From positions 87,109,001 through 87,173,000 of the forward strand of contig CM044313.1 of the NCBI GenBank assembly GCA_024291935.2: 64,000 nucleotides of DNA, in the 5' to 3' direction. The translations under genes and the position numbers were made by a program. This document shows positions 1-11,373 of this stretch, one piece after another (position 1 is the stretch's first letter; every line of letters begins with the position of its first letter). The notes under the pieces were generated by a model, which had not been told where the DNA came from, did not search any database, and was given only the letters and a program-made list of their open reading frames with translations. This DNA is from Okapia johnstoni (Eukaryota; Chordata; Mammalia; Artiodactyla; Giraffidae).

Positions 1-224
1 AGTTCTATCACTTCATTAGATTAACCTTTGCTAACCTCTCTAACTATAAATTTTCTTCACACTGCATTTTCGTAACACTGAGGATCTTTCTATCTAGCAC
101 TTGATACATAACTTCATTTTATGTTTGTTTGTGTGATTCATTGATAGATATCAGTCCCTTAGTAGATTCTGTGCTAAGAAAACTGTTTTTCTTTTTTCCT
201 TTATTTTATTCCCAGTGTCTCGAA

Positions 225-490
225 CACACCTGATAGATGGAAGGTATCACTTAAGTATTTGTAAAACGGATTAATAAGTGAACAAATAAATAAGTAAAAC
301 TAGTTCTATAATTTTAATAAATATATTTAAATATATATATTTGAGAAAAAATCTTATTTATTCAAATATAAATATATATATGATAAAAATATGATATTTA
401 GTAAAAATCACAGAACTTTTTTTACTTCTTCACTCATTCATTTATTAATCCATTTTACAAATACTTACAGGACACCTTCCATCTAAATAT
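225..490. repeat. Inverted duplication of an L2-like tail (long imperfect palindrome)
   Basis: The stretch around 225-345 and the reverse complement of about 370-490 align over nearly their whole length. The best blocks are 233-298 against 419-485. The arms share the order 'agatggaagg', 'aagtatttgtaaaa', 'ggattaataa', 'agttct'. The centre is an AT-rich tract near 345-370. Each arm resembles the 3' tail of an L2/MIR-class repeat, so the likely origin is inverted duplication rather than a MITE. Family assignment is inference. Confidence 0.6.
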
Positions 491-515
491 AACAGGAGAT
501 ACAAGTTTGTTTACT

Positions 516-660
516 GGGTCAGAAAGATCCCCTGGAGAAGAGAATGGCAGCTCACACTAGTATTCCTGCATGGGAAATCCCAAGGAGTGAGAAGCCTGGT
601 GGGCTATAGTCCATGGGGTTGCAAAGAGCTGGAAATAACTTAGTAGCCACTAAACAACAA
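516..660 (+). repeat. Bov-tA SINE, 5'-truncated
   Basis: Plus-strand body of a Bov-tA SINE from the box B-proximal 'gggtcagaaagatcccctgg' block to the 'ccatggggttgcaaagagct' block. The tRNA head is missing. It is diverged from the family and ends in an A/C-rich tail. Confidence 0.85.
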
Positions 661-678
661 TAGCTATACTCTCTCTTT

Positions 679-697
679 CACACACACACACACACAC
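679..697. repeat. (CA)n microsatellite
   Basis: About nine uninterrupted CA units lie directly before a minus-strand SINE, so the tract probably grew from that SINE's tail. Confidence 0.9.
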
Positions 698-701
698 GTG
701 T

Positions 702-893
702 TTGTTAGTTGCTCAGTCATGTCCGACTCTGCGACCCTATGGACTATAGCCTGCTAGGCTCCTCTGTCCATGGAATTCTCCAGGCAACAATATTGGAATG
801 GGTGGCCACTTCCTTCTCTTCTAGGGGATCTTCCTCACCCAGAAATTGAACCTCGTCTCGCGCACTGCAGGCACATTCTTTACCATCTGAGTG
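702..893 (-). repeat. Bov-tA SINE
   Basis: Antisense copy: 'gttgctcagtcatgtccgac' at the left is the SINE 3' end. The tRNA-derived head with promoter boxes lies at 840-893, ending '...taccatctgag'. It lacks the usual terminal 'ccagggaagccc' block, so the 5' end is clipped. Confidence 0.88.
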
Positions 894-1065
894 ATTTTAT
901 ATATATATTATTATAACATGTGCTTTTCTGGTATTCTTATACAGTGTAAAGTAGTTTTGTATTAGGTTGGTGAAAATTAATTGCGGTTTTGCATCATTGA
1001 ATTTTGCTGTTTGATATTTGGATACATTCTAAAATAACTGTGGTTATCCACATTTCTTGCTTTAC

Positions 1066-1266
1066 TCACTTCCCATGTAGCTCAGTCGGTAAAGCGTCTG
1101 CCTGCAATGTGGAAGACCTGGATTCAATTCCTGGGTCAGGAAGTTTCCCTGGAAAAGAAAATGGCAACCCACTCCAGTATTCTTGCCTGTGGAATCCTAT
1201 GGACAGAGGAACCTGGCAGGCTACAGTTCATGGGATCGCAAGAGTTGGACACAACTTAGCGCTATC
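1066..1266 (+). repeat. Bov-tA SINE nested in mariner
   Basis: Full tRNA-headed SINE: 'cccatgtagctcagtcggta' head, 'gattcaattcctgggtcagg' box B, then the body to 'gttggacacaacttagcg'. It is flanked by a 12-13 bp target duplication, tttcttgctttac (1053-1065) and tttcttgcttac (1267-1278). The insertion therefore post-dates the mariner. Confidence 0.92.
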
Positions 1267-1424
1267 TTTCTTGCTTACTTGCTTTATTTTTTTTCTTTTA
1301 ACTAATGACATTGCTTGCTGTTTATTTTATATTTATTTTAAACCTTTATATTTATCTTAATAAATATAGTTATTTATTAATAATTATTAATATAATAATT
1401 TTTATTAGGCAAAAGCAAATTCAT

Positions 1425-2401
1425 ATGATTTTCTCATTCAAGTTCAAAATGGGTAATAAATCAGCAGAGAAAACTCATCACAACAACAATACATTTGGCC
1501 CAGAAACTGCTAACAAGTATACAGTGCAGTGGTGGCTCAAGAAGTTCTGCAAAGGAGACAAAAGCCTTGGAGATAAGGAGAGTAGTGGCTGGCCACAGGA
1601 GGTTGACAACAAACTGAGAACCATCTTTGAAGTTGATCTTCTTACAACTATAGGAGAAGCTGCCAAAGAACTCAGCATTGACTAGTCTATGGTCATTCAG
1701 CATTTGGAGCAAATTGGAAAGGTGAAAAGGCTCAATAGGTGGGTGCCTCATGAGCTGACTGAAAATCAAAAAGAAAATGACATTTTGAAGTGTCAGCTTC
1801 TCTTATTCTGTGCAACCACAACAAACCATTTCGAGATTGGATTGTGAGATGCAATGAAAAGTAGATTTCATCCAACAACCAGCCATGACCAGCTCAGTGG
1901 TTGCATCAAGAAGAAGCTCCAAAACACTTCCCAAAGCCAAACTTACACCAAGGAAGATCATGGTCACTATTTGATGCTCTGCTGCCCGTCTGATCCACTA
2001 CAGCTTCCTGAAGCCTGGTGAAACCATTACATTTGAGAAGTATGTTCAGCAAATCAATAAGGTGCAAACAGCAATGTCTGTAGCTGACTTTGGTCAACAG
2101 AATGGACCTGATTCTTCACAACAATACTGGACTGATCGTTGCACAACCAACGATTCAAAAGTTGAACGAATTGGGTCACAACGTTTTACCTCATCTGCCA
2201 TATTCACCTGACCTCTCACCAAATGACTACCACTTCTTCAAGTATCTTGACAACTTTTTGCAGGGAAAACATTTCCACAACCAGCAGGAGGCAGAAAATG
2301 CTTTCCAAGAATTCGTCAAATCCCAAAGCATGAATTTTTATGCTACAGGAATAAACATTTCTTATTGGCAAAAATGTGTTGATTTAATGTTCCTATTTTG
2401 A
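1425..2401 (+). pseudogene. Mariner transposase pseudogene
   Basis: Remnant of a DD34D cut-and-paste transposase of about 340 residues. The amino-terminal helix-turn-helix part is open at 1449-1682 (...TVQWWLKKFCKGDKSL...) and then hits a stop. Frame-broken middle homology follows (KWVPHELTENQK-like at 1735-1770). An open carboxy-terminal piece at 2090-2401 contains AQPTIQKLNELGHNVLPH and YSPDLSPNDYHFFKYLDNF. The last catalytic aspartate, in SPNDYHFF, is retained. The second aspartate motif reads LHNN, so D has become N, and several stops and frameshifts separate the pieces. It cannot encode an active enzyme. The family assignment is firm from these motifs; the nonfunctional status is seen directly. 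Confidence 0.9.
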
Positions 2402-2485
2402 TTAATAAAAATATGTTTAAGCTTAGCTGTAATGATTTAAAATTCACATTCTAAAACCTCAATTACTTTTTCACCAGCCATAATA

Positions 2486-3267
2486 TTTTGGAAAATAAAA
2501 TATATGTCAGAATTTTCTATTTATTCATAACACTTTATCCTAAGCATTGCATTATCCATGGCAACTCTATAGGAATTGGGGGGGGGGGGGAGGGTTGCAT
2601 AGATCTGAAAACTCTATACTTGTTTAGTAGTTAGATACCTATATGAATACAATATTCCAAACTTTTCCAGAAATAAAACTCCTTGATGGAGCCACACAAT
2701 CACTATTGGTTTAGTATGGAAATTGTTGCTTCTACTTTAAATGCCTAATTTTTCACTCAGTTAAAATGCTATCTACATAACATATACACTTTCAATGTGA
2801 ATATTCAGCATAGGTAAAAAAAATAGAAATGTCAAAAGGTAAAGAGAAACTCTATAATTGACTGTATTTCTACTCAGTTAAAAGACATCTGGGGACATGA
2901 GTCAGTAGGACCAGCCTCAAAATAAATTAGTGGATTAACAAGGGATATGGTTATCCAGGGAATTGCTTGAGATGATAATAAAATACCTGGGAAAGTTTAA
3001 TGATGAAATTTCCCCCAAGGAAAACTGCTGAACAATCATTAAAGTATACTCTAACATCTCCTAGATTTATTTATTTTTTTTTATAATTCCTCTCAGTGAT
3101 TCAAATGTGAATAATCACATTTCTAAAAAGGCATGTAACAGTATCTTTAAGAGAAACTATAAAAGTAGTTATTCCTGAAAAGACATAGGTGGCATTTTAA
3201 GGTTCTTGCAAAGAGCAAACGTTCGTAAATTAAAATACATGTTGCATGTCATCTTATATTCTAATAT
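2486..3267. other. AT-rich single-copy DNA with a (G)13 run
   Basis: No repeat or coding signal recognised. A run of 13 G lies at 2578-2590. It is a homopolymer rather than a spaced G-quadruplex motif. Confidence 0.6.
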
Positions 3268-3495
3268 TGGTTAAAACTAACATTTAATGAATACATATTA
3301 TGCTCTAGACATTCTCTTAGGAGCTATCTTGTTTAATTTTCATAATAACATGCTTTTAACTTATTCATACTTTGCAGAAAGGAAACTGAGGCTCAGTGGA
3401 ATAGAATGTGTGTGTGAGCTTGTGTAGCCAAGACAAGGCTGAGCCAAGGTATAATTAATTGACTGCAAACTCTAGGTATGTTTCATTATGCCATA
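3268..3495 (+). repeat. MIR SINE
   Basis: Ancient mammalian-wide SINE: 'aacatttaatgaatacatat' followed by the 'ctctagacattctcttagg' equivalent of the MIR core, then 'gaaaggaaactgaggctcag' and an AGCC-rich 3' part. Strongly diverged, as expected for its age. Confidence 0.8.
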
Positions 3496-4544
3496 TGATC
3501 CCTAGAATGAAAAGGCATTTTTCCACTTAGAGAAAGATAAAATGTCAATATCCACAAGATTATATCTCTCTTCTACACTGTGCATAATAACTAATAAAAC
3601 TGCTTACATTTAAAATTTTTCTGTCACAGTGTTACCACTTAACCTGAGAAGAACACACTCATTTGCATTCCAAGGGCAGTTTGCAATTTGAATTAAACAT
3701 AAGTGTACATAAGAAAGGCATCCCATGATGTTTTCCAGGAAGTTAGCTTCTAAGCACTTATTAACTAATATGTTTCCTTGGCAGATAAATGGTAAACGAA
3801 AATATACTGTATGTCAGTGGAAAGAAACTGAACTGAGGGCTATTCTGCATCCTCTTCTCAGCTATGACAATAACTTGCATGACCTTGGAGAAGTCATTAT
3901 TTCATATTTCTGGGTCATATTTTTTCTATTCAATATGAGGGAATTGATGAGACAATTTATATAGCTATTTTGAGACTTAAAATATATTTTTTTAATAAAA
4001 TGATTATTGTAAGAGCCCTTCTTTCAAAGATGGCAATCCTCCTAGTTTCCCCACCTTAGTTAATCAACCCACTTGGACTGTCTTCAAACTAGAAAACATT
4101 TTTCCTTTTCCTTATCTCCAATGGAATAATGAGACATAAGCACAAAGAAGGTTCTTTTTTATTTTTTTCTTACTTTTTTTTCTTATCACATGGGCACACT
4201 GCAGATTGTTCTTCCATAAAGCCTTCTTATCCCACAGATACCCGGCATTTTTCATAACAGATGTGTGAAGACGGTGGATTTTGTTAGCATTTCAATGGTC
4301 TGGCACACAGAATGGGAGCACTCAGAACCCTGGGTGCCAGTTGCTCAGGGAGCTACACACAGCTCTGGATAAAGCAGCTACCCAGCAGGGTTGCCTCTTA
4401 GTGCCTATATCTCTACATCACCTGGGAAAGTGAAGCTACCTGGGTATCTAGGAAGTACATTGACTGTATAGCTTTTTGTGCTGTAAAATTATGTATTTAC
4501 ACTTTCCAAAAGTTTTGTTTTATACTTTCAAAATTTGGCCTAAA
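3496..4544. other. Single-copy DNA, no gene seen
   Basis: AT-rich sequence with T-rich tracts at 4155-4190. A small open frame at 3725-3964 shows no recognisable motif and is not called. Confidence 0.5.
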
Positions 4545-5075
4545 TTTGATCACTTCTCTTCCTGTCTACAACTGTCACTCCAATCGAAGCCTGACTGATC
4601 ATGAGTAAAATTTTGTTGACTGCTCCTTGGTATCATTCCTGATCTGACATGATGCATTTTTTATAAGGCAAACATACTGATACTACTTCAGCCTTTCTGA
4701 CCCAGACCATCCACATACTCCATGGCAATGCTAAATCCACCTTTAACCCCAGCTCCTTTGTTCACTCTGAATTAGCCATACTAGCTCTTGTGTGTCTGCA
4801 AATAAAGTTAAACCTGTTCTCACCTTAGTTTTTTGACTCTGCTCATTCTCTTTCACCTCAGGTTTTACATAAATATTTCCATCCTTATGCATGTCTCAGC
4901 TCTCAGAAAAATTCTTCTCAAATACCTGTTTAAAGTGCCCCAACTCTCTGTCCCTCCCTAGTGCTCACCATTTTTTATTAATATTACTAGTCACCATCTT
5001 ATATTCTTATTTTTTAACATTAATATTGTTTCCTATTAGGTTGTATCCTCCAAGAGAACACAGATTGTCTTGTTT
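4545..5075 (+). repeat. L2 LINE 3' region
   Basis: Diverged match to the L2 3' end. A C/T-rich body with 'tctcagctctcagaaaaatt' and 'gtccctccctagtgctcacc' blocks precedes the 'atcctccaagagaacacaga' block that corresponds to the L2 'gagggcagggac' region. The limits are approximate. Confidence 0.5.
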
Positions 5076-5347
5076 AATTGGGAATTCTTAGCAAAATCAT
5101 TTGAATATATATTAGATTATATAATAGAGAAAAAGAGACAGAGTCTGAGGGGTGAATGAGTATAGGAATACAGACATATCAAAGTACAGCTGGAGTTTCC
5201 TGTGGTACTTGGGACACTGTATTTTTCTTGCATGTGTTTATTGCATGTTTTTCTTAATGCATGTGTTCATACTCATGTGTGATGCATATCTAAAGTGAAA
5301 TTATATGAGCTCTTCCCACATCATAAGCTTTATATATATCCATATAT

Positions 5348-5576
5348 GGGCTTCCCAGATGGTGCTGGTGGTAAAGAACCTGCCTGCCAATGCAGGAGAC
5401 ATAAGAGATAGGGGTTTGATCCCTGGGTCAGGAGGTTCCCCTGGACGAAAGCATGGCAACCCACTCCAGTATTTTTGCCTGGGAAATCCAAAGGACATAG
5501 GAGACTGGTTGGCTACAGTCCATAGGGTTGCAAAGAGTTGGACACAACTGAAGCAACTTAGCATACGTGCATACAC
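5348..5576 (+). repeat. Bov-tA SINE, full length
   Basis: Begins 'gggcttcccagatggtgctg' and ends near 'gttggacacaactgaagcaa'. A perfect 11-bp target duplication (atatccatata at 5336-5346 and 5577-5587) defines the insertion. Open frames across it on both strands are SINE read-through. Confidence 0.95.
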
Positions 5577-5641
5577 ATATCCATATAGAGTTAAAAATCT
5601 TATGTTCAAAAGAAAGTAATCTCATCAAGGTCAATACTAAA

Positions 5642-5684
5642 ATATATATATATATATATGTATATATGTATATATATATATATC
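5642..5684. repeat. (TA)n/(TATG)n microsatellite
   Basis: About 43 bp of alternating TA with two TATG interruptions. Confidence 0.9.
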
Positions 5685-7186
5685 AATCACAGAATGCTGA
5701 ACTTGTTCCTTTTAGATTAATATTTGTTTAATAAAGAGGAAAAAATCGTGTTTTTCAAAATGCTACAATTGTTTCTATGGTTGGATAAAAATATTCCGAT
5801 ACTTAAATATGGACTTACTTTACTATTAAACAGAAAGTTTTAGACAAGAAACTGTCTGGTTTGCAGTGTTTTACACATTGCAGTAGTGTGCTTGCTGATG
5901 CAAGTTGATTTGGGCTTTTTGCAGCCTTATGTCCTGCTAAAAAATAAAATATTGGAACACAGTCTGTGAATAGCAGAAATTCTTTAGAATTGCTTCCTCA
6001 AGAGAATGAGTTCCCGATAGAATGTTGTTTTGAAAAGATGAATGCTATTGCTGGACCATAGAAATCTTTATTGAGATATATATTTGCTTTGTTGTATTGT
6101 AGTGTAGTACTATAGTGTTATTCTTTTTCTCCAAACATTATTTGAAATATAAGCTCAAAAACAATTCTAAAACTTAGTTGAAATAAAGACAAAAAGAATA
6201 GCGATGTAGCAATGATAAAGTTCCAAAGACAGAAGCTAAAAGTAGTCAGGGGGGAAATATTAACTAAAATTGCTAAAAGAAGAGAAAATAAATTGATAAA
6301 AGAAATGTCACTTTAAGACATCAGAATAAGATGAAAGACAGAGAGGTTTCAATTTAACAACTACTTGGTGGCTTATATGAAATGGATTGATTTTCCCAGT
6401 CTAACATTTAATAAAAAATCCTCTATATTCCAAGACAAGGTTAAAATGTGAGTTAAAAAAAACTTTACACATTAAAGATTTCACATGATGTTTTCCACTA
6501 AAACAGTTATGAAGACTTCTTGGAAAATATTTTACAAGTTTAGAATAAAATTCTAGATTTTATTTGATAATTTTCATTGTTCTCAGCTGGTAGGTTAAAC
6601 TACGTATATCAAAACCTATTAATGAAATTTACCATGTTTGACCACAACGTTTAAAAATTTTTTACTTACTTTATGATTGCGATAATTATTAAGTCACGGG
6701 CAATTATATAACTATCCATTACAAGAGAAATTTAACCTAATCTCACCTTAGCTTAAAAGAATATTCTTAGTAGTGGTGTTAGTTTGTCAGCTCTAGTTTT
6801 AGAAAAGTAGATAGAAGACCCCCAAATCTAAAGCACTGTTAGGATAATCTTTTTAAAAATGATGACAGAATCTATTTAGGAATAGCTTGCTTTCTTGACC
6901 AGTATTTACAACCTTCCCACCACTAATCAACTTCAACATTCTCATACATACTTCCACATATTATACGCTCATGTTTACCAAACACATCAGATTTATCAAA
7001 ATCAACTTTGAGCAGGGGTTAAATTTTGTCTAAGCTACATGTCTTAAATGTTAAAAAACACAAAGAACCACTGTTCTTATAATAAGGCAATTTTTTGAGT
7101 TAAAAGAGAGACATTGTCTTAATTTAAATAACCTTAATTTTGTGAAAACTTAGGAAACTTTATTTTAGAAACTAATTGGTCATAAC
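5685..7186. other. AT-rich single-copy DNA, nothing recognised
   Basis: I see no repeat family, RNA gene or coding motif in this 1.5 kb. Stops are dense in all frames. Confidence 0.5.
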
Positions 7187-7428
7187 CCCAATACTTTGGC
7201 CACCTGATGCGAAGAGCTGACTCATTTGAAAAGACCCTGGTGCTGGGAAAGATCGACGGCAGGAGAAGGGGACGACACAGGATGAGATGGTTGGATGGCA
7301 TCACCGACGCAATGGACATGGGTTTGGGTGGACTCCGGGAGCTGATGATGGACTTGGAGGCCTGGCGTGCTGGGGTTCATGGGGTCGCAAAGAGTCGGAG
7401 ACGACTGAGTGACTGAACTGAACTGAAC
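7187..7428 (+). mobile_element. BovB LINE 3' end, 5'-truncated
   Basis: Runs from 'ccaatactttggccacctga' to the BovB terminal repeat 'gactgaactgaactgaact'. Many CpG sites remain (cgacgg, gacgac, accgacg), so it is less decayed than its neighbours and a relatively young insertion. The open frame at 7207-7416 is the last part of BovB read in frame with its terminal coding region, not an independent gene. Confidence 0.92.
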
Positions 7429-7885
7429 TTTCCAGAGAGTATTTAATTAATTTGATTACAGCAGTTTTCTAATAATCCTGTATCCCATAAAACTAATGCT
7501 TTTAAACTAATATTGTAAGGACACCAGTGAAGTTGAATTTAGAACCACTCTGACCCAATATATCTCAACGAGTTACATTTTCAGAATACTCTATTTCCAA
7601 ACAGAAACGTTTTCTGAGGTCTCATTGGACATATAAGTTTTGGATACATTCCTTACCCACTGCACATGGCTTAAGGAAAAAGAAAAGATCTACAAAACTA
7701 TACTAAGTGCAACAATTTTACAGTCCAGTTTTAATAATCTTCAAGAAACAGATACTGTCTTACAGAAACTGGTCAAGAGTCTAGAGCAGGAAATCTATTC
7801 ACCTTATATGATGTCCATGTAACATGGCTACCAAACTAGCTGAGAACAACACTGCGAAGAAGGATATTCATGTAAGCGTATTGGA
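7429..7885. other. Single-copy DNA
   Basis: Includes an open frame of 60 residues at 7640-7822 (LKEKEKIYKTILSATILQSS...) with a coiled-coil-like hydrophilic look but no family I recognise. It could be chance or an old retrocopy scrap. Confidence 0.35.
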
Positions 7886-8275
7886 TTTCCCTGGTAGCTC
7901 AGCTGGTAAAGAATCTTCCTGCAGTGCAGGAGACCCTGGTTTGATTCCTGGGTCAGGAAGATCATATCACATATATGTAAATATTAGGTCAATAATACAG
8001 CGATGTATTAAATACAGATCTATCAAGATCAGGGAGAGTTATTCATAGAAGAGGGCTTGCTTACATAACTGAACACATTAACAGATTAAAGGAGAAAAAG
8101 CATATGCTTTTCTTAATTGAATTAAATAAATTCTAACTTGATAAGCCCTAGAGAAGAGCCTGGCAACCCACTCCAGTATTCTTGCCTGGAGAATCTGCTG
8201 GACAGAAGAGCCTGGAGGGCTACAGTTCATGCAGTCACAAAAGAGTTGGATAGGACTGAAGGAACTTAGCAAGCA
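7886..8275 (+). repeat. Bov-tA SINE split by about 180 bp of foreign sequence
   Basis: The tRNA head (7886-7966, ending 'ggtcaggaagatc') and the SINE body (about 8147-8275, starting 'ctagagaagagcctggcaac') are consecutive segments of one consensus, separated by about 180 bp. The intervening DNA contains 'aacacattaacagattaaag', which resembles L1 ORF2. The simplest reading is one SINE interrupted later. Two independent truncated SINEs meeting at the same consensus point is less likely. Confidence 0.75.
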
Positions 8276-10215
8276 TGCTTGAAATTTGATAAGTACTCAT
8301 TATCTATTCATAGTAAGTTTTATTCAACCAACCAACTATAGAGGAGATATTTCTCAATATGATGCTGAGTATATAAGGAAAACAATTTTAAATTGAGAGT
8401 GTATACCTAGCAAACATTCATTTATTATTATTATTCTTTTAACTTGCAAGAGGCACTTAAGCCAGTGTCTAAATGTTTTCTGTCTAGAAAGAGAAGATGT
8501 GTCTTCTTTATCATGATAAAGTAATCAATGTAAGTTTATGTTTAATAAGTTATCCTTCAAAAACAAAGATGTCTTATGAATGATTCACATAAATTTTCCC
8601 TAATAAGCACCCTTGCAAACACTATTGACTGCAGCAAATTTGAAATTAAACACAGAAATAATTTTACCCTTGCAGGTGATGGCTGTTTTGTATGGGATCT
8701 TTCTGCATATTTCTGTAGCTAACTGCAGAATATCACATGGAATTTTTTTTTCTTTTTCCCTGGAAAGAAACAACTTAAATACAATTTAATTATCACAATT
8801 ATAGAACATATATAAATTTAATTCAAGAAATTAATCTCATTTGTAGTTACCCTATGTAATCACCCTTTTACATTCTCCTCTACTTTTGCAACCAAGCACA
8901 ATAATTAGTCTGACATTTTTTTCACATGCTATAGTGTAAACAGTTTTACTTCCAAGTTTTACCATTAAACACTAAAGAGATCTGTGGCCTCTGGTTTCTT
9001 TCAATTTTAATCAAGAATGTATCAGGATATTTGGATTTGATCATTATCTGACTGCATATTCCCATTCTAGTGCTTCCTTTGAACCAATTTGCTTCACAAT
9101 CTAACGCTTTTGAGTAGAAACATTCTGTCTCAAATTTGGTGTGCTAATGCCCTTCCTTCTATAACAAAACTAGTGAAAAATCTTGGATAATTTCTGACAA
9201 TTTAACAAATTGTCTTTAACAAAGTGAGGACTTACTCCTTCATTATTCAACTGAATAATACCAAGAGACCAATTAAGAGTTATCAACTACATATTTAATT
9301 ATGTCTTGAGAATTAGATTTATCAATACTAAATTCCTTTAAATTTTTGCCCTTTATTCCCTCAAAGAGATCACACAATCTATATATCGGGAGTGCCAGTA
9401 TTTTTTTTAAGTTACATGAGCCACAAAATCTCATGATATCCACAGATAGTTAGATATTATATCTTGGGAAACAAATAAATCAACTTGTGAGTTGCTATAC
9501 CTTCTTTTTTGGTGCACATGACCTTAGGTAAGTTCATCCAAGAAGGAAAAGGGCTTATTATCATGATGATGGCTATACGATGGAGGTATGAATATAGAAA
9601 ATTAGAGGAAAACACCTTTCTTTTTATTTGTGGCAAAGCTAAGCATTCTGGAAATGTTAGTACTAAGCACATGGAAATTCAATATGTAATAATTAGCAGT
9701 ATAAAAAAGACAATTAGCAAGGCACTTCCACAAGACATCAACTGCATAAATATCTTGAACAAAATAATATGAAATATGACCTACAGCATCATTTGATACA
9801 AAACTAGCAGTTTGATACAGTGTTTAAGGCTTTCAATAAATGATACACCTCCAAAAATACTAGCTTAACAGTTGGTTTGTTCAATCTATTTTGGAAAATC
9901 AAAAAGAAGACAAAGCAAAACCAAAACAAAAGGCAAACGATTAACAACAAGCAGAAAACAACACTTTTAATTCTCAGAATATGAATAAAACAGAAATCAC
10001 TAATAAGAAGCAAAGATAATGGTAAGTTATATGGAAATATGATCATTTCTTTGAATATTTGAGAATATGGGAAAAAAACATACATAAATATCTGGTTGAG
10101 AACATTCTTCCTTCCTTTAATTATAAATAATCTTTAAAAGAAAGAGTCTCTCTAAGATTGAGAAAATTCTCATGTGATGATTCTCATAGATGATTCCTAA
10201 TCAAGCAGTAGAAAA
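8276..10215. other. AT-rich single-copy DNA, nothing recognised
   Basis: Nearly 2 kb without an identifiable repeat. Open frames at 9457-9772 and 9804-10085 lie in AT-rich sequence on opposing strands and have no recognisable motifs. Confidence 0.45.
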
Positions 10216-10254
10216 TTCTCCTATCAAAATGCCTTCTAAAACTTTATCAAAAGT
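10216..10254 (+). repeat. 39-bp direct repeat, left copy
   Basis: Identical over all 39 positions to 11923-11961. Homology stops abruptly on both sides. Confidence 0.95.
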
Positions 10255-10290
10255 CCGACTCTTTGCGACCCCCAAACCCAGAATAACCAG

Positions 10291-10900
10291 GTCTTGACTA
10301 GACTGACCTTTGTTAACAAAGTAATGTCTCTGCCGTTTAATATGCTGTCTAGGTTGGTCATAACTTTCCTTCCAAGGAGTAAGGGTCTTTTAATTTCATG
10401 GCTGCAATCACCATCTGCAGTGATTTTAGAGCCCAGAAAAATAAAGTCAGCCACTGTTTCCACTGTTTCCCCATCTATTTCCCATGAAATGATGGGACCA
10501 GATGCCATGATCTTAGTTTTCTGAATATTGCATTTTAAGCCAACTTTTTCACTCTCCTCTTTCACTTTCATCAAGAGGCTCTTTAGTTCTTCTCATTTTC
10601 TGCCATAAGGGTGATGTCATCTGCATATCTGAGGTTACTGATATTTCTCCCGACAATCTTGATTCCAGCTTGTGCTTCCTCCAGCCCAGCGTTTCTCATG
10701 ATGTGCTCTACACTGCATATAATTTAAATAAGCAGGGTGACAATATACAGCCTTGACGTACTCCTTTTCCTATTTGGAACCAGTCTGTTGTTCCATGTGC
10801 ACTTATAACTGTTGCTTCCTGACCTGCATACAGGTTTCGCAAGAGGCAGGTCATGTGGTCTGGTATTCCCATCTCTTTCAGAATTTCCCACAATTTGTTG
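10291..10900 (-). mobile_element. BovB LINE fragment, internally deleted
   Basis: Antisense BovB: 'tcttgactagactgacc' through the reverse-transcriptase end region to 'ttcccacaatttgttg'. An 18-bp piece of the BovB 3' end ('ccgactctttgcgacccc', 10255-10272) sits just before it, so about 400 bp of the consensus is missing between the two. On the minus strand the palm block survives as GVRQGCILSPCLFKLYA (10708-10893), and the carboxy-terminal region is open at 10236-10574. Broken by stops and frameshifts. Confidence 0.9.
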
Positions 10901-11107
10901 AAAGCCTAGTGAGGTTGTAAAAGACACTAGCCCTTTAAAAGTAATTTAATTTTTAGCCAACTTAACCATACAAAAGTAAATTCTAAGTGAAAAGAAAAAA
11001 AAAAAGAACGATACTGGCTGTAATTATCAAAGCATCTGTGTATGTTGTTTACTCAAGGAAAACCTTGTAAGAGCCTGGTATTAACTTTTAAAAGCTTGTT
11101 CTTTTGC

Positions 11108-11156
11108 AAACAAAACACAGAAACTTCAGAATGGCTTACTGTCTTAGGAAAGTATT
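11108..11156 (+). repeat. Left copy of a 49-bp direct repeat flanking a SINE
   Basis: Matches 11374-11422 at 47 of 49 positions. The two copies exactly bracket the SINE at 11157-11373, as a target-site duplication would, but they are several times longer than usual. Confidence 0.93.
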
Positions 11157-11373
11157 GAAGTGAAATGAAGTGAAAGTCACTCAGTCGTGCCTGACTCTTT
11201 GCGACCCCATAGACTATGGCCTGCCAATCTCCTCTTTCCATGGAATTCTCCAGGCAAGAATAATGGAGTAGGTAGCCTTTCCCTTCTCCAGGGAATCTTC
11301 CCAACCCAGGGATTGACCCAGGTCTCCTGCATTGCAGGCAGATTCTTTACCAGCTGAGCCACAAGGGAAGCCC
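11157..11373 (-). repeat. Bov-tA SINE with 49-bp flanking duplication
   Basis: Antisense full-length SINE from 'gaagtgaaatgaagtgaaag' (3' tail side) to 'agccacaagggaagccc' (5' start). Confidence 0.95.

Larger units (their letters stand above)
962..2483 (+). mobile_element. mariner-family DNA transposon (Hsmar1-like), inactivated, with a nested SINE
   Basis: The left end 'ttaggttggtgaaaattaat' (962) and right end 'caattactttttcaccagcc' (to 2483) are inverted terminal repeats of the Hsmar1-type mariner class. Both sides abut TA (960-961 and 2484-2485), the canonical mariner target duplication. The body holds transposase remnants (1425-2400) and a SINE inserted in the 5' untranslated part at 1066-1266. 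Minus the SINE it is about 1.3 kb, the usual mariner length. Ruminant genomes carry a related mariner (BTMAR1); that precise family name is my inference. Confidence 0.88.

Noticed and set aside
1004..1360. 118-residue open frame
   Set aside because: It runs through the 5' part of the mariner and across the nested SINE; the residues are SINE translation, not a gene.
2578..2590. (G)13 run as a G-quadruplex or regulatory element
   Set aside because: A single homopolymer without spaced G-tracts. Similar G runs occur at 47736-47745 and 49394-49401, and homopolymer slippage or assembly artefact is as likely.
7886..7966. tRNA-like sequence with A and B box-like motifs
   Set aside because: This and similar stretches are tRNA-derived heads of Bov-tA SINEs. 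They do not fold into a full cloverleaf with an acceptor stem, so no tRNA gene is called.
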